The notes: generated from the letters alone by a model not told the origin. A stretch of DNA of 64,000 nucleotides from Gordonia tangerina (GCF_021556435.1 NZ_JAKGCU010000002.1:310001-374000); one strand, 5' to 3'. Positions 36,068-47,147 are shown, numbered from the stretch's first letter. Numbers and translations: made by a program.

Positions 36068-37675
36068 CTACAGCAAAGCGTCGACGAAGGCCTCCGGCTC
36101 GAACGGCGCGAGGTCGTCGGCGCCCTCGCCGAGGCCGACCAGTTTCACCGGCACACCGAGCTCCTCCTGGACGTGGAAGACGATGCCCCCCTTTGCGGTG
36201 CCGTCGAGTTTGGTCAACACCACGCCCGAGATGTCGACCACCTCGGCGAATACCCGGGCTTGGGTGAGCCCGTTCTGCCCGACGGTCGCGTCGAGCACCA
36301 GCAACACCTCGTCGACCGGCGCCTTCTTCTCGACGACGCGCTTGACCTTGCCGAGTTCGTCCATCAGCCCGGTCTTGGTGTGCAGTCGACCGGCGGTGTC
36401 GATCATGACCACGTCGACGCCGGTGTCGATGCCCTTGGCGACGGCGTCGAAGGCCACCGACGCCGGATCGGCCTGTTCCTTGCCGCGCACGACGTCGGCA
36501 CCGACCCGCTCACCCCAGGTCTGCAGCTGGTCGGCGGCCGCGGCGCGGAAGGTGTCCGCGGCGCCGAGCAGCACCCGGCGGCCGTCGGCCACGAGCACTC
36601 GGGCGAGTTTGCCGGTGGTGGTGGTCTTGCCGGTGCCGTTGACCCCGACGACGAGGATGACGGCCGGTCCACCCGCATGCGGCAGCGCCCGCACCGATCG
36701 ATCGAGTTCGGGCCAGAGCTGGTCGACAAGGACCCGGCGCAGTGTCGCGCGCGCCTCGTCGGCGGTGCGCACGTTGTTGGCGGCGAGTTCGGTGCGCAGA
36801 CGCTCGACGACGGCCATCGTCGCGGTGGTGCCGAGGTCGGCCATCAGCAGCGTGTCCTCGATCTCCTCCCAGCTGTCCTCGTCGAGGTCGCCGGCACCGA
36901 GCAGTCCGAGCATGCTCTTGCCGATGGCGCCTTGCGACCGCGAGAGCCGGCCACGTAGTCGTCCGAGGCGTCCGGCGGTGGGCGCGATCTCCTCGACCGG
37001 GGCCGGGCCGGGCGCGAGCCCCGCCTCCACCTCGGGCGCGCTGTCGGGTTCGGTCTCGACGGGGATGGTGTCGGGCGCGCCGGCGGCATCGGGCGCAGGT
37101 GCCTCGAACAGTTCCGCCGGGGACTCGGGAACCTCGACGCTCCCGGCAGTCTCGGTGGACTCGGTCGCCGCGGGGGTGTCCCCCGGTGCTTCCGCCACCT
37201 CGGAGGTCTCCACAGCGGCGTCCTCGACGACTGCTTCGTCGGGAGCCGAGTCGTCGATACCGGGCAGTGCGACGTCCTGGATGCCACGCTGCGCGGAATC
37301 GCGGGGAACCGAGGCGTCGTCACCGACGCCCGGCTGTCCATCGACCTCGGTCCGTTCGGTCGGCGGCACCGGTGTGGCCGGTTCGGCAGGCGTGGCCGGT
37401 TCGGCAGGTGCGGTGGGCGCTGCGGGCGTGGCCGGCTCCGGCGGCTCGGCGAGCCCGACCCCGCCCGCGCCACCCTGGCTGAAGCTGAATCCCGACCCGG
37501 CCTTGTATCCGCCCGATTTGTCGACCTGACGGGTCGTGCCGTCGACCGCACCCTGCGATCCGGTGTCGTCCGACAGCGAGATCCGCCGGCGTCGCGACAC
37601 CGCCACCCCGCCCGCGACGAGCGCGATGAGCACGATGACGGCGATGACGATGCCGATGATGATGGGGGTGTTCAC
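36068..37675 (-). CDS. ftsY: SRP receptor FtsY
   Basis: Membrane-bound GTPase that docks Ffh-ribosome complexes. The 535-residue protein has an N-terminal hydrophobic segment (about 5-27) rare outside actinobacteria, a long acidic, Pro/Ala-rich linker (about 70-235), and the NG domain with G1 GVNGTGKT (344-351), DTAGRLHTK and TKLDGTAKGG. It is 45 bases after smc; order smc-ftsY-amt-glnB-glnD-ffh matches M. tuberculosis Rv2922c-Rv2916c. Confidence 0.96.
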   Translation of the reverse strand: MNTPIIIGIVIAVIVLIALVAGGVAVSRRRRISLSDDTGSQGAVDGTTRQVDKSGGYKAGSGFSFSQGGAGGVGLAEPPEPATPAAPTAPAEPATPAEPATPVPPTERTEVDGQPGVGDDASVPRDSAQRGIQDVALPGIDDSAPDEAVVEDAAVETSEVAEAPGDTPAATESTETAGSVEVPESPAELFEAPAPDAAGAPDTIPVETEPDSAPEVEAGLAPGPAPVEEIAPTAGRLGRLRGRLSRSQGAIGKSMLGLLGAGDLDEDSWEEIEDTLLMADLGTTATMAVVERLRTELAANNVRTADEARATLRRVLVDQLWPELDRSVRALPHAGGPAVILVVGVNGTGKTTTTGKLARVLVADGRRVLLGAADTFRAAAADQLQTWGERVGADVVRGKEQADPASVAFDAVAKGIDTGVDVVMIDTAGRLHTKTGLMDELGKVKRVVEKKAPVDEVLLVLDATVGQNGLTQARVFAEVVDISGVVLTKLDGTAKGGIVFHVQEELGVPVKLVGLGEGADDLAPFEPEAFVDALL

Positions 37676-37720
37676 TGGCGATTCGCTTTCCGTTGGTTGT
37701 CGGTCGGGTGGACGCCGCGA

Positions 37721-40700
37721 CTATCCGGGCGCCTGGGTTTGTTGACTCACCGGGATGTCGACACCTCGCAGGCGCTGAGAGATCACCGCGGTGATCCCAT
37801 CGCCACGCATGCTCACGCCGTACAGCGCGTCGGCGACCTCCATGGTCGGCTTCTGATGGGTGATGACTATCAGCTGCGAGCGCTCGCGCAGTTGCTCGAA
37901 CAACGAGATCAGGCGACGCAGGTTGGTGTCGTCGAGGGCCGCCTCCACCTCGTCCATGACGTAGAAGGGCGAGGGCCGGGCGCGAAAGATCGCCACCAGC
38001 ATCGCGACGGCGGTCAGCGACTTCTCGCCGCCGGACAGCAGCGACAGACGTTTGACCTTCTTGCCCGGTGGCCGTGCTTCCACTTCGATACCCGTCGTCA
38101 GCATGTCTCCCGGTTCGGTGAGTACGAGGCGTCCCTCACCGCCGGGGAACAGGGTACGGAACACCTCGGTGAACTCGCGTTCCACATCGGCGTAGGCCTC
38201 GGTGAACACCTGCAGGATGCGCGCATCCACCTCGTCGACCACCGCGAGCAGGTCGCGTCGCGCCGCCTTGACGTCCTCGAGTTGAGCCGACAGGAAGTTG
38301 TAGCGCTCTTCGAGTGCGGCGAACTCCTCGAGGGCGAGCGGATTCACCTTCCCCAGCGTGTTCAGGTCTTTCTGGGCTTTCTTCGCGCGCGCCTCCTGGG
38401 CCTTGCGATCGAAGGGCATCGGTGCGGGCGCGACCACCGACTCGCCGCGTTCCTTGGCTTGTTCGTACTCCTGCATCTCGAGGGCGGACGGAGGCATCGG
38501 GACCTCAGGGCCGTACTCGCCGATGAGATCGTCGGGTGCGATCGCGAACGATTCCAGGATCTGTTCCTCGAGCTGTTCGATCCTCAGCGCCGCCTGCGCG
38601 CGGGCCACCTCGTCGCGATGAACCGCGTCCTTGAGGCTGCCCAGCTGCGCGGTGAGGTCGTTGACCTGGCCTTTCAGGTCGTCGACAGCGGCGGTGCGTT
38701 CGATTCGCATCTGTTCGAGTTCGTCCCGGCCGGACTGTGCGGCCGCCACCGACACCTGCAGCCGGTCCGAGACGTCGCGCGCCGCGGCCGCGACGGCCTC
38801 GGCGACGGCTGCTGCCTGACGTCGGGCCCGATCCTGGCGTTCGGCCCGCACCCGCGCCTCGCGTTCGCGCACGGCCGCCCGACGCAAGGAATCGGCGCGT
38901 CCGCGCACCGAGGCCAACCGTTCCTCGGCGGTGCGCAGCTGCAGCCGGGATTCCATCTCGGCCGCCCGGGCAGCGGCCACGGCCTCGGCGGCCGCGGCTC
39001 TCGGTTCCTCGTCCCCCACCTGGGCCGGCGCGGTCTCCGATTCGTCGCGGGCATACCGGAGGCGCTCTTCGAGTTGCCGCAGGTTCTCGACCATCTCGCT
39101 GCGGCCTTCTTCGGCCTTGGTGCGTTGCCGGGTGAGGCGGTCGGCCTCCGCGTGGGCGACCCGGATCTCGTGGCCCAGCCGCGCCATCTCCTCGTAGGTG
39201 CCGCCGACGTTGGCGTCGGACTCGTGCAATGCCGCGAGCGCCTCCTCAGCGGATTCGCGCCGGGTGACCTGCTCGGCGAGTGCGCCGTCGAGCGCGGCCT
39301 CGATCTCCTCGGACCGCCGGCGCGCCGCCACCAATTCCTCGGCGGCGATGTCGATCGACGACTGCACCTCGAGTGTGGACGGCCGGTGCGACGACCCGCC
39401 TTCCACCGATCCCGGGCCGATTCGGTCGCCGTCGCGGGTGACCGTGCGCAGTCGGTGGCGCTGGGCGATCTCGAGGCCCTGCTCTGCGGTGGCGACCACC
39501 ACGGTGTCCCCCAGCACCAGTTCCACCGCGCCGCGGATCGAGTCCGGACACGACACGACCGTCGCCGCCCAGCGCGCCCCGGCCGGCAGCTCGATGTCGG
39601 GGGTTGGGCGCTGGCTCGGCAGACCCCCCAGGATCAGCGAGGCTCGCCCGCCGTCGCCGGATTTCAGTGCCGCAAGGGCGCTGACAGCGGCGAGCGCATC
39701 CACGGTCGCGATGGCGTCGACCGCGTTGCCCAGCGCTCCCGCGATCGCCGTCTCGTATCCGTTGTCCACGGTCAGCAGCTCCGACATCGGCGCGAGCAGG
39801 CCGTCGGGCGCGTGCTCGAGCAGCCAGGCGCCGCCGTCGTTGCGTTCCAACCCGAGTTCGAGTGCCTCGATACGCGCGGTGAGCGATGCGATGCGCTGCT
39901 CGGTCTCGCGCTGCTCGGTCTGCAGCGACGCGACACGTTCGTTGGCCAGATTCAGCGCGGTGACCGAACGTTCGTGGTGTTCATCGAGCCCGTGCTCGGC
40001 GGCTTCGTATTCACCGAGCACGGTGGCCGTGGCGTCCTGGCGGGCCTGCGCGGCCTCGGCACGTTCGTTGGCCGCGGCGATGGCCGCCGTCAATCGGGCC
40101 GCCTCGGCATCCACCGACTCCGACCTGGTGCGCAGGTTGTCGACCTGACCTTCGAGTCGGGCCAGCCCTTCGCGCCGGTCGGCGATGGCTCGCACCGCGG
40201 CCATGTGGGCGCGTTCGGCCTCGGCTGCGGCCTCCTCGTGGCGCGCCAGTTCCTCCTGCGTCGCCTCGAGATACTCCGCGGCGGCGGTCACCGCCGCACC
40301 GAGCTCGGACTCCGTGGCGGCGGCCTGCTCGGCCTGCCGGTCGAGTTCCTCGGGATCGGGGCCGCTGCTGGTGGCGACGGGTTCGCTGAGGTAGCGGGTG
40401 CGCTCGGCCGCGACGCGCGAAGTGGCGTCGACGCGTTCGGCCAGGGCCGACAACCGAAACCAGGTCTGACCGGCCGCCGTGGCGGCGGGTGCGACCTCGG
40501 CCAGATGACGTTCATGCTCACCCAGTTCCTCGGTGGCCCGGTCGAGCAATGCGGTCACCTCGTCCTGCTGGGCCCGCACCTCGTCCTCCACCGCGGTGTG
40601 TTCGGCCATCTCGGTGCGCCGGGTCACCAGGTCGTCGGCGGCCAACCGCAACCGGGCGTCACGCAGGTCGGCCTGCACCGTCTGCGCCCGGCGGGCGACC

Positions 40701-41329
40701 TCGGCCTGACGCCCCAATGGCTTGAGTTGGCGGCGCAGCTCGCCGGTCAGGTCGGTCAGGCGCGCCAGGTTGGCCTGCATCGAATCGAGTTTGCGGACCG
40801 CCTTCTCTTTGCGTTTGCGGTGTTTGAGGACGCCGGCGGCCTCCTCGATGAACGCTCGACGCTCCTCGGGCCGGGCCTCGAGGATCGCGGCGAGGCGGCC
40901 CTGTCCGACGATGACGTGCATCTCGCGGCCGATACCGGAGTCGCTGAGCAGTTCCTGCACGTCCATCAGGCGGCACGAGTTGCCGTTGATCTCGTATTCA
41001 CCCGCGCCGTCGCGGAACATGCGCCGGGTGACCGACACCTCGGAGTACTCGATGGGCAGGGCCCCATCGGCGTTGTCGATGGTGAGGGTCACCTCGGCAC
41101 GCCCCAGGGGCGGACGACCGGAGGTGCCGGCGAAGATGACGTCTTCCATCTTGCCGCCGCGCAGGGCCTTGGCACCTTGCTCGCCCATCACCCAGGTCAG
41201 GGCGTCGACGACGTTGGATTTGCCCGACCCGTTGGGGCCCACCACGCAGGTGATGCCGGGCTCGAAGCGCAGCGTCGTGGACGACGCAAACGACTTGAAG
41301 CCCTTCAGGGTCAGGCTCTTGAGGTGCAC
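37721..41329 (-). CDS. smc: Chromosome segregation protein SMC
   Basis: Condensin-type ATPase that organises and segregates the chromosome with ScpA/ScpB. The 1202-residue protein has the N-terminal Walker A GPNGSGKS (31-38), two long coiled-coil arms separated by a hinge at about 500-660, and the C-terminal head with [13 protein letters not shown] (signature) and [12 protein letters not shown] (Walker B). Length and order are normal for actinobacteria. The ATG is 75 bases after acyP. Confidence 0.96.
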   Translation of the reverse strand: MHLKSLTLKGFKSFASSTTLRFEPGITCVVGPNGSGKSNVVDALTWVMGEQGAKALRGGKMEDVIFAGTSGRPPLGRAEVTLTIDNADGALPIEYSEVSVTRRMFRDGAGEYEINGNSCRLMDVQELLSDSGIGREMHVIVGQGRLAAILEARPEERRAFIEEAAGVLKHRKRKEKAVRKLDSMQANLARLTDLTGELRRQLKPLGRQAEVARRAQTVQADLRDARLRLAADDLVTRRTEMAEHTAVEDEVRAQQDEVTALLDRATEELGEHERHLAEVAPAATAAGQTWFRLSALAERVDATSRVAAERTRYLSEPVATSSGPDPEELDRQAEQAAATESELGAAVTAAAEYLEATQEELARHEEAAAEAERAHMAAVRAIADRREGLARLEGQVDNLRTRSESVDAEAARLTAAIAAANERAEAAQARQDATATVLGEYEAAEHGLDEHHERSVTALNLANERVASLQTEQRETEQRIASLTARIEALELGLERNDGGAWLLEHAPDGLLAPMSELLTVDNGYETAIAGALGNAVDAIATVDALAAVSALAALKSGDGGRASLILGGLPSQRPTPDIELPAGARWAATVVSCPDSIRGAVELVLGDTVVVATAEQGLEIAQRHRLRTVTRDGDRIGPGSVEGGSSHRPSTLEVQSSIDIAAEELVAARRRSEEIEAALDGALAEQVTRRESAEEALAALHESDANVGGTYEEMARLGHEIRVAHAEADRLTRQRTKAEEGRSEMVENLRQLEERLRYARDESETAPAQVGDEEPRAAAAEAVAAARAAEMESRLQLRTAEERLASVRGRADSLRRAAVREREARVRAERQDRARRQAAAVAEAVAAAARDVSDRLQVSVAAAQSGRDELEQMRIERTAAVDDLKGQVNDLTAQLGSLKDAVHRDEVARAQAALRIEQLEEQILESFAIAPDDLIGEYGPEVPMPPSALEMQEYEQAKERGESVVAPAPMPFDRKAQEARAKKAQKDLNTLGKVNPLALEEFAALEERYNFLSAQLEDVKAARRDLLAVVDEVDARILQVFTEAYADVEREFTEVFRTLFPGGEGRLVLTEPGDMLTTGIEVEARPPGKKVKRLSLLSGGEKSLTAVAMLVAIFRARPSPFYVMDEVEAALDDTNLRRLISLFEQLRERSQLIVITHQKPTMEVADALYGVSMRGDGITAVISQRLRGVDIPVSQQTQAPG

Positions 41330-41404
41330 GACGGTACAGAATACTCACCATCGCGCGGTGGCGGCGCCAGCACGCGCACCCTGTGCAGAGTCGTCGGCAC
41401 GCAG

Positions 41405-41695
41405 CTATTTCTCGACGAAACCCCGCAGGTCACCGCGTGGCGGGTCGACTCGTTCCACCACGACGTCGACCGACCCGGGTGTGTCGCCGGAACGCAACGC
41501 GGCGAGCAGAGCTTCGGTGTCGGCGCGGGAGCCCTCGGCGACCACGAGGACGCGGCCGTCGGCGAGGTTGGCGGCGTAACCGACCAGACCGAGTTCGAGC
41601 GCACGCGACCGGGTCCACCACCGGAAGCCCACACCCTGCACCAGTCCGTGGACGTGTGCGGTGAGCCGGACCAGGTCGTCGGCGTTGTCGGTCAT
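41405..41695 (-). CDS. acyP: Acylphosphatase
   Basis: Small enzyme hydrolysing acyl phosphates. The 96-residue protein has the signature [12 protein letters not shown] with catalytic Arg25, and AANLADGRV with Asn43. It is a single alpha/beta domain, between an OsmC gene (9 bases before its start) and smc. Same arrangement as Rv2922A in M. tuberculosis. Confidence 0.94.
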   Translation of the reverse strand: MTDNADDLVRLTAHVHGLVQGVGFRWWTRSRALELGLVGYAANLADGRVLVVAEGSRADTEALLAALRSGDTPGSVDVVVERVDPPRGDLRGFVEK

Positions 41696-41700
41696 CGCGC

Positions 41701-42159
41701 TCAGTCCGTTTCGATACTCAGATTGACCGTCGCGCCGGCCTTGATGGTGCGGCCGACCGTGCAGACGGCGTCGACCGCCCGCTCGACCACCACCAGTAGT
41801 CGTTGCGCTGCGTCGGCGTCGAGTTCGGACAGGTCGATCTCGAGCACTTCGTCGAGGACGGGATACACCTCGTTCTCCCGATCGGCGGCGCCGCTCACGC
41901 GGACCGTGGCGTCGTAGTCATCGCCGAGGCGGCGCGACAGCGGCCGGTCCGAGGACATGCCGGTGCATGCGGCGAGCGCGATCTTGAGCAACTCGCCGGG
42001 GGTGAAGACGCCGTCGACGTCCTCGGAACCGACCAGCACCTCGGCGCCGCGAGAACTGCGCCCGGTGTAGCGGCGCGTTCCGGTGCGTTCCACCCAGAGT
42101 TCGGTGTGGGGGCGTGCAGTGCTGCCATCGGTCTGGGACAGGTGTTGATCGGTGCTCAT
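41701..42159 (-). CDS. OsmC/Ohr-family peroxide-reducing protein
   Basis: A 152-residue thiol peroxidase-like protein. The two conserved cysteines are Cys65 in [11 protein letters not shown] and Cys133 in [12 protein letters not shown], and the fold is the OsmC swapped dimer type. Organic hydroperoxide detoxification is the known role of the family; no direct regulator is seen. A homologue (Rv2923c) is beside acyP and fpg in M. tuberculosis. The 81 bases upstream carry three copies of a 21-bp repeat. Confidence 0.88.
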   Translation of the reverse strand: MSTDQHLSQTDGSTARPHTELWVERTGTRRYTGRSSRGAEVLVGSEDVDGVFTPGELLKIALAACTGMSSDRPLSRRLGDDYDATVRVSGAADRENEVYPVLDEVLEIDLSELDADAAQRLLVVVERAVDAVCTVGRTIKAGATVNLSIETD

Positions 42160-42179
42160 GGTCGCTTTCGTTTGCTTTT

Positions 42180-42242
42180 CGTTGACTGGGCTCTGATTCT
42201 CGTCGACTGGGCGCTGAACTTCGTCGACTGGGCGACAGACTC
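42180..42242. repeat. Three 21-bp tandem repeats between mutM and the OsmC gene
   Basis: Units 42180-42200, 42201-42221 and 42222-42242 share CGTCGACTGGGC (first unit has CGTTGACTGGGC) and diverge in the last half. The third runs into the mutM stop. There are no spacers, so it is not CRISPR. It may be an unstable spacer or a protein-binding array. Confidence 0.75.
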
Positions 42243-43107
42243 AGCGCTTACGTTGACACTTCGGACAGAAGTACGAGCTGCGGTTCATGAATTGCTCGCG
42301 CCGCATGATGGCCCCGCATCGTCGACACGGTTCACCGGCGCGACCGTAGGCGTTCAGCGAGCGCTCGAAGTAACCCGACTCCCCGTTGACGTTCACATAC
42401 AGCGAGTCGAATGAGGTTCCGCCGACGACGAGCGCGTCACCCATGACATCGCTGACCGACGCGAGCAGGTCGATCACCTTCGCCCGGCTGAGCCCGTCGG
42501 TCAGCCGGGTGCCGTGGACCCGGCTGCGCCACAACGCCTCGTCGGCGTAGATGTTGCCGACGCCGGAGATCACCGTCTGGTCCAGCAGGGCCCGTTTGAT
42601 CTCGGTGTGCCGCGACCGGATGACGGCGGTCACTCGGGCGGCATCGAAGGTCGGATCGAATGGGTCCGGGGCGATGTGCGCGATCGATTCCGGCAGCCAC
42701 CGACCGAGTTCGTCGGGGGTGTCGACGTATTCGTCGACGTGCCAGCCGCCGAAGGTGCGTTGGTCGACGAACCGCAGCTCGTTGCCGTCATCGAGTGTCG
42801 CCCGGATGCGCAGGTGAATGTGGTCCTCGGCACCGGCTGGGCTGATGAGCATCTGACCGCTCATGCCGAGGTGAACGACGAGCGGAAAGCTGTCGGCCGA
42901 ATCGGCCATGTCGAACCACAGATACTTTCCGCGGCGATGCACGCCGGCCACCCGCGTACCGGTCAACCGCCCGACCAGGTCCGCACCGCCGCCGACGTGA
43001 CGTCGGGCCGACCGCGGGTGTAGCACGTCGACCGACGTGATGATTCGGCGCTCGACGTGATCGGCCAGACCGCGCCGCACGGTCTCCACTTCGGGAAGTT
43101 CGGGCAC
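42241..43107 (-). CDS. mutM: Formamidopyrimidine-DNA glycosylase
   Basis: Base-excision repair enzyme removing 8-oxoguanine. The 288-residue protein begins with the catalytic Pro2-Glu3 (MPELPEVE), carries the H2TH domain, and ends with a four-Cys zinc finger ([12 protein letters not shown] and [10 protein letters not shown]). All catalytic residues are intact. It lies 12 bases after rnc, as in Rv2925c-Rv2924c. Confidence 0.96.
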   Translation of the reverse strand: MPELPEVETVRRGLADHVERRIITSVDVLHPRSARRHVGGGADLVGRLTGTRVAGVHRRGKYLWFDMADSADSFPLVVHLGMSGQMLISPAGAEDHIHLRIRATLDDGNELRFVDQRTFGGWHVDEYVDTPDELGRWLPESIAHIAPDPFDPTFDAARVTAVIRSRHTEIKRALLDQTVISGVGNIYADEALWRSRVHGTRLTDGLSRAKVIDLLASVSDVMGDALVVGGTSFDSLYVNVNGESGYFERSLNAYGRAGEPCRRCGAIMRREQFMNRSSYFCPKCQRKR

Positions 43108-43119
43108 GTCCGGATCCGG

Positions 43120-43896
43120 TCAGTTCGCGGCGGCGCGGTCGGTTAGCGCCTGCCAGGCCAAGGCGGCGGCCTTCTGCTCGGCCTCCTTCTTGGTACGCCC
43201 ACTCCCCTCACCCAGACTCTCGCCGGCCACCACCGCGACTGCGGTGAACTCTTTGTTGTGGTCGGGACCGGTCGAGGTGATCTGATAGTGCGGCGGCCCG
43301 TAGCCACCCTCCGCCGAGAGCTCCTGCAGCGATGTCTTCCAGTCCAGACCGGCGCCGAGATGCCCTGCGTGGCCGATGATCTCGTCGAACAATCCGAGAA
43401 TGATGTCCTTGCACACGGCGAGACCGTGTTCCAGGTACAACGCACCGAAGACCGACTCGAGACCGTCGGCGAGGATGCTGTCTTTGTTGCGGCCACCGGT
43501 GAGTTCCTCACCACGCCCGAGGTAGAGGTGACGTCCGAGGCCCCCGTCGCCGAGCCCACGGGCCACTTCGGCGAGCGCGTGCATGTTGACCACGCTGGCC
43601 CGGATCTTGGCCAGTTCGCCCTCGGATCGATCCGGGTACCGCAGGTAGAGCCGTTCGGTGATGATCACCCCCAACACCGAGTCACCGAGGAATTCCAAGC
43701 GCTCGTTGGTGGGTAGCCCGCCGTTCTCGTAGGCATAGGAACGGTGAGTCAGCGCCAACACCAACAATTCGGTGGACAGTTGCGCGTGCAGCGCCCGGAG
43801 CAGATCGGCAAATCGTTCCTGCGCCGGATCATCAGGTGGTGACGCGGGCGTCTGGTCGGTCACGTCGTTGTCGCCGGCCACGTCTGGGTCAGTCAC
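43120..43896 (-). CDS. rnc: Ribonuclease III
   Basis: Double-strand-specific RNase used in rRNA and mRNA maturation. The 258-residue protein contains the signature [12 protein letters not shown] (Glu68, Asp72) and, further on, [17 protein letters not shown] with the essential Glu, then a double-stranded-RNA-binding domain at about 180-250. GTG 43894-43896 has AAGG upstream and overlaps the DUF177 gene by eight bases; a GTG eleven codons later is the alternative. Confidence 0.94.
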   Translation of the reverse strand: MTDPDVAGDNDVTDQTPASPPDDPAQERFADLLRALHAQLSTELLVLALTHRSYAYENGGLPTNERLEFLGDSVLGVIITERLYLRYPDRSEGELAKIRASVVNMHALAEVARGLGDGGLGRHLYLGRGEELTGGRNKDSILADGLESVFGALYLEHGLAVCKDIILGLFDEIIGHAGHLGAGLDWKTSLQELSAEGGYGPPHYQITSTGPDHNKEFTAVAVVAGESLGEGSGRTKKEAEQKAAALAWQALTDRAAAN

Positions 43897-44515
43897 CACC
43901 TTGGTCCTTCGGTGTCTCCCGGCCCTGCGGTGAGGCGTCGCCGGGCGCGCCGAACTTGTCGCGCAACGCCGCCCATCGGGGATCGATCTGTTCGTGCGCG
44001 TGTCCCGGTTCGGCGACGGCGAGTCGGACGCCGCATTCGGGGCAGAGGCCCTCGCAATCCTCCGAACACAACGGCGACATGGGCAATTCGAGGGCGACGG
44101 CGTCGATGATCGACTGCTCGAGGTCGAGCCGGTCATCGACGAGTCGGTGCACGTCGTCGGCGTCGGTGGTCTGTTCGGTCTCGCTGTCGGGGTAGGCGAA
44201 CAATTCGGTGAGGAACACCGTGACGGTGCCGTCGACCGGCTCCAGACACCGTGAGCACTGACCTTCGGTCTCACCGCTCACCGTGCCGGTGACCAGCACG
44301 CCCTCGGTGACCGCCTCCAGCCGCAGATCGAGGTCGACCTCGGAACCGGCGGGAATCGCGATCATGTCCAGTCCGATGCGTTCCGGCGCGACGACGGTCC
44401 GATGCACCTCCGACATAGACCCCGCTCGACGTCCCAGCGAACGGACGTCGAGCACGAACGGGTCGGCCTGTTTGCCGCCGGAGTTCGCCCCGTCAGACGC
44501 GACACTCCGGCTCAT
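43889..44515 (-). CDS. YceD/DUF177 family protein
   Basis: A 208-residue protein of the DUF177 group, in plants and bacteria linked to 23S rRNA processing. Cysteines 87, 90, 150, 154, 158 and 161 ([16 protein letters not shown]) suggest zinc. In many bacteria rpmF follows directly; here rnc does, as in mycobacteria. ATG at 44513-44515 is taken; a Met five codons earlier is weaker. Confidence 0.86.
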   Translation of the reverse strand: MSRSVASDGANSGGKQADPFVLDVRSLGRRAGSMSEVHRTVVAPERIGLDMIAIPAGSEVDLDLRLEAVTEGVLVTGTVSGETEGQCSRCLEPVDGTVTVFLTELFAYPDSETEQTTDADDVHRLVDDRLDLEQSIIDAVALELPMSPLCSEDCEGLCPECGVRLAVAEPGHAHEQIDPRWAALRDKFGAPGDASPQGRETPKDQGGD

Positions 44516-44583
44516 TGCTCGATCTGCCACAGTTGCACGATACGCCCGACCTGCGGACTCTTCGAACGGTCCCGGCCCTACGC

Positions 44584-45408
44584 TCAGACGGCCAGCGGTG
44601 AGCCCTGATTGTCGACGCGATCGTGGGTCTGCGATGCACCGCGCGGCGCAGGCGGTTCGTCGACGCTGCGCGGGTATTCGACGTAGTCGTGCATCCCCGC
44701 GCCGGTCCGCAACTGGTGCCGTCCCCGATTGACCGACCGCAAGGTGCCGGTGAGGATCTCCTCGAACTGGGCCAGCTTCTCGTCGACGTAGACGTCGCAG
44801 TCCCCGCGGAGCCGGTCGGCCTCAGCATGGGCGGCGTCGATGATCCGCTCGGCCTCCGACTTCGCGGCGGCCACCACTTCCGCCTCGGACACCAGACGCT
44901 GCTGCTCGGCGATGCCGTCGGCCACGGACTTGTCGTAGGTGTTGTTCGCGGAGTCGATGGTGCGCTGGGCCTCTGCCCGGGCGCGACCGGTGACCGCTTC
45001 GAATTCACGTGCCGCACTCGTCGACAGCCGATGCGCGTCGGCGGTGGCCTCTTCGACCATCTGACGGCCGTGCGCGCCGGCCTCGTCGACCATCCGGTCG
45101 GCCTGGGCCTTCGCTTCGGACAGGATGCGGTCTGCCTCCGCACGTGCATGTGCGATCACCGCCTCGGACTCCGAGTCGGCCTTGCCGATCACGGTCTCGG
45201 CGTGCTCGCGGGCGTTGCCGACCAGCGAGTCGCGCTGATCGAGCACATCCTGGGCGTCGTCGAGTTCACCCGGGATCGAATCCTTGATGTCGTCGATGAG
45301 CTCGAGGACGTCCCCTCGTGGCACGACGCAACCCGCGGTCATCGGGACGCTTCGCGCTTCCTCGACGATGGCGGCGAGTTCGTCGAGCGCTTCAAAAACC
45401 CGGTACAC
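44584..45408 (-). CDS. sepIVA: DivIVA-like septation protein SepIVA
   Basis: A 274-residue protein with a short N-terminal DivIVA-like part (MYRVFEALDELAAIVEEARS) and a long Glu/Ala-rich coiled coil (about 50-230). Mycobacterial SepIVA (Rv2927c) regulates septum and pole growth and is essential. The start is GTG 45406-45408. It is upstream of DUF177-rnc-mutM and 69 bases separate it from DUF177. Confidence 0.85.
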   Translation of the reverse strand: MYRVFEALDELAAIVEEARSVPMTAGCVVPRGDVLELIDDIKDSIPGELDDAQDVLDQRDSLVGNAREHAETVIGKADSESEAVIAHARAEADRILSEAKAQADRMVDEAGAHGRQMVEEATADAHRLSTSAAREFEAVTGRARAEAQRTIDSANNTYDKSVADGIAEQQRLVSEAEVVAAAKSEAERIIDAAHAEADRLRGDCDVYVDEKLAQFEEILTGTLRSVNRGRHQLRTGAGMHDYVEYPRSVDEPPAPRGASQTHDRVDNQGSPLAV

Positions 45409-45524
45409 AGCTACCCCAATCCGGCTGGTCGCCTTCGGTTGGCATGAAACAACTGTGACTATTGTGCCGAATGGTGCGTCTGTGATTAGTGAGGCGGACG
45501 GGGCGTGTCGCGCGGGACACTAGG

Positions 45525-46013
45525 TCAGATCCGCTGCTCCCCCGCCAACCGCGCCTGCAGTCGCTCGTGGATCGCCGGTGACAAGAAGGGCGTGATGTCC
45601 CCGCCGAGCTTGGCCACCTCCTTGACCAGCGAGCTCGACACATGCGCGTAGCGCGGATCGGTGAGCAGGAACATGGACTCGACGTCGGCGAGCTCGCGGT
45701 TCATCTGCGCCATCGGCACCTCGTAGTCGAAGTCGGTGCCCGAGCGCAGCCCCTTCACTATCGTGTCGATGTTTTCCTGACGCAGGTAGTCGACCAGCAG
45801 GCCGGTCCAGCGGTCGACACGCACGTTGGTCAGATCGGCGCAGTCCTCGCGGATCAGGGCGATGCGTTCGGCGACGTCGAACATGCCCTTCTTGTTCGGG
45901 TTGACCACCACGGTGACGACCAGCGAGTCGAAGCGGGCGGCGGCACGCTCGACGATGTAGCGGTGACCGACGGTGAACGGGTCGAAGGAGCCGGGGAAGA
46001 CAGCTGAGGTCAT
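45525..46013 (-). CDS. coaD: Phosphopantetheine adenylyltransferase
   Basis: Makes dephospho-CoA, the fourth step of coenzyme A synthesis. The 162-residue protein has GSFDPFTVGH with the T/HxGH nucleotide-binding motif, VNPNKKGMF, and VKGLRSGTDFDYE, the pantetheine-binding region. In M. tuberculosis it sits next to rsmD (Rv2965c-Rv2966c); here a nitronate monooxygenase lies between them. Confidence 0.96.
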   Translation of the reverse strand: MTSAVFPGSFDPFTVGHRYIVERAAARFDSLVVTVVVNPNKKGMFDVAERIALIREDCADLTNVRVDRWTGLLVDYLRQENIDTIVKGLRSGTDFDYEVPMAQMNRELADVESMFLLTDPRYAHVSSSLVKEVAKLGGDITPFLSPAIHERLQARLAGEQRI

Positions 46014-46057
46014 GACCGAAATCTACGCGAGGGCCGACCGGCCGAACTCCTCGACGG

Positions 46058-47140
46058 TCAGGGGGCGTCGAGGAACTCGGCGGCCAGCCGCGCCATCAGT
46101 TCGGCCGCAGGGCCGGCCACCACCGAGCGCCAGCCGGTACCGGCCCACAGGTTGATGTCGTCGGCCGCCCCGGACGCGGCCGCCGCGGCCCGAATCGGCT
46201 TGGTCATGTGGTGGACCTGTGGATACACCGCTGGAGCGTTCGGATGCCTATCGGCGAAGCCATTACGTAGCGACCGCGCCGATCGGCCGGAGAAGGCGCG
46301 CGTCACGACCGTGTCGAGGTAGGTCTGTTCCAGCAGAGCCCGCCGATGCGCCGAACCCGTACCCGCCTCGTCGGCGCACAGGAAGGCGGTGCCCAACTGC
46401 GCCCCGACCGCACCCAGGGCGAGCATCGACCGGACTCCGGCGCCATCGGAAACTCCCCCGGCCGCGACGACCGGCACCTGCGCGGACACGACCGTCACGT
46501 CGGCACAGATCGCCCGGACGAGTTCGGCGGTGGGTGTCGCCGGGCCGCCGGCCGGCAGCGCCGGATCGTCGAACCACAGACCACGATGGCCGCCGGCCTC
46601 GATGCCCTGCGCGATGAGCGCGTCGGCACCCGAGAGCACCGCAGCGCGCGCCTCGGCCACCGAGGTGACCGTGACCGCGACCGGCGCGCCGATGTCGGTG
46701 TGGACCCGCTCGACGAGCGCCGCTTCCGGGTCGCCGAAGGTGACACTCACCAGAGCCGGATGGTGTCGGGACAACACCTCGAGCTTCTCCTCGACCGCCT
46801 CATCGGTGAAACGGGGTTCGCCCACGTCGACACCGTGCCGGCTCGCCTCGACCGCCAATGTCCGGCGATACGCCTCTACCGCCCCTCGCTGCCGGGCACC
46901 GTCCGGACCGGCGCAGCGGTCGACCCCGGAGAGGAAGAGATTGACGCCGTAGGGCCACGGGCCACGCGACTCGACATCGGCCACCAGATCCTCGAGGGCC
47001 TCGGCGGTGAGGTAGCCCGCCGCGAGCATGCCGAGTCCGCCGGCTCGCCCGACTGCCGCGACAAGAGCGGGCGTGGTGGGGCCACCCGCCATGGGTGCAC
47101 AGATGATGGGCAGCGCGGTCTCCAGCGCACCGATGCGCAT
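46058..47140 (-). CDS. Nitronate monooxygenase-like FMN enzyme
   Basis: A 360-residue TIM-barrel flavoenzyme of the 2-nitropropane dioxygenase family, oxidising alkyl nitronates such as propionate 3-nitronate. Core motifs are PIICAPMAGG near the start, EAGGHRG and VVAAGGVSDGAGVRSMLALGA for FMN and the phosphate loop. ATG 47138-47140 lies seven bases after the rsmD stop; an ATG 27 bases upstream would overlap it. The conserved His next to the active site is in GHRG. Substrate range is inferred from the family only. Confidence 0.82.
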   Translation of the reverse strand: MRIGALETALPIICAPMAGGPTTPALVAAVGRAGGLGMLAAGYLTAEALEDLVADVESRGPWPYGVNLFLSGVDRCAGPDGARQRGAVEAYRRTLAVEASRHGVDVGEPRFTDEAVEEKLEVLSRHHPALVSVTFGDPEAALVERVHTDIGAPVAVTVTSVAEARAAVLSGADALIAQGIEAGGHRGLWFDDPALPAGGPATPTAELVRAICADVTVVSAQVPVVAAGGVSDGAGVRSMLALGAVGAQLGTAFLCADEAGTGSAHRRALLEQTYLDTVVTRAFSGRSARSLRNGFADRHPNAPAVYPQVHHMTKPIRAAAAASGAADDINLWAGTGWRSVVAGPAAELMARLAAEFLDAP

Positions 47141-47147
47141 CGCCGGG

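Noticed and set aside
37697-41917. A 1406-codon open frame on the plus strand opposite smc
   Set aside because: It mirrors the GC-rich third-position pattern of smc, acyP and OsmC, has no family motif and crosses three real genes.
42180-42242. CRISPR-like array
   Set aside because: Repeats are directly adjacent, only three, with no unique spacers or cas genes.
43120-44274. RNase III starting about 126 codons upstream
   Set aside because: The added residues are Ser/Thr/Arg/Pro-rich shadow of the DUF177 gene and not conserved; GTG 43896 gives a normal-length enzyme.
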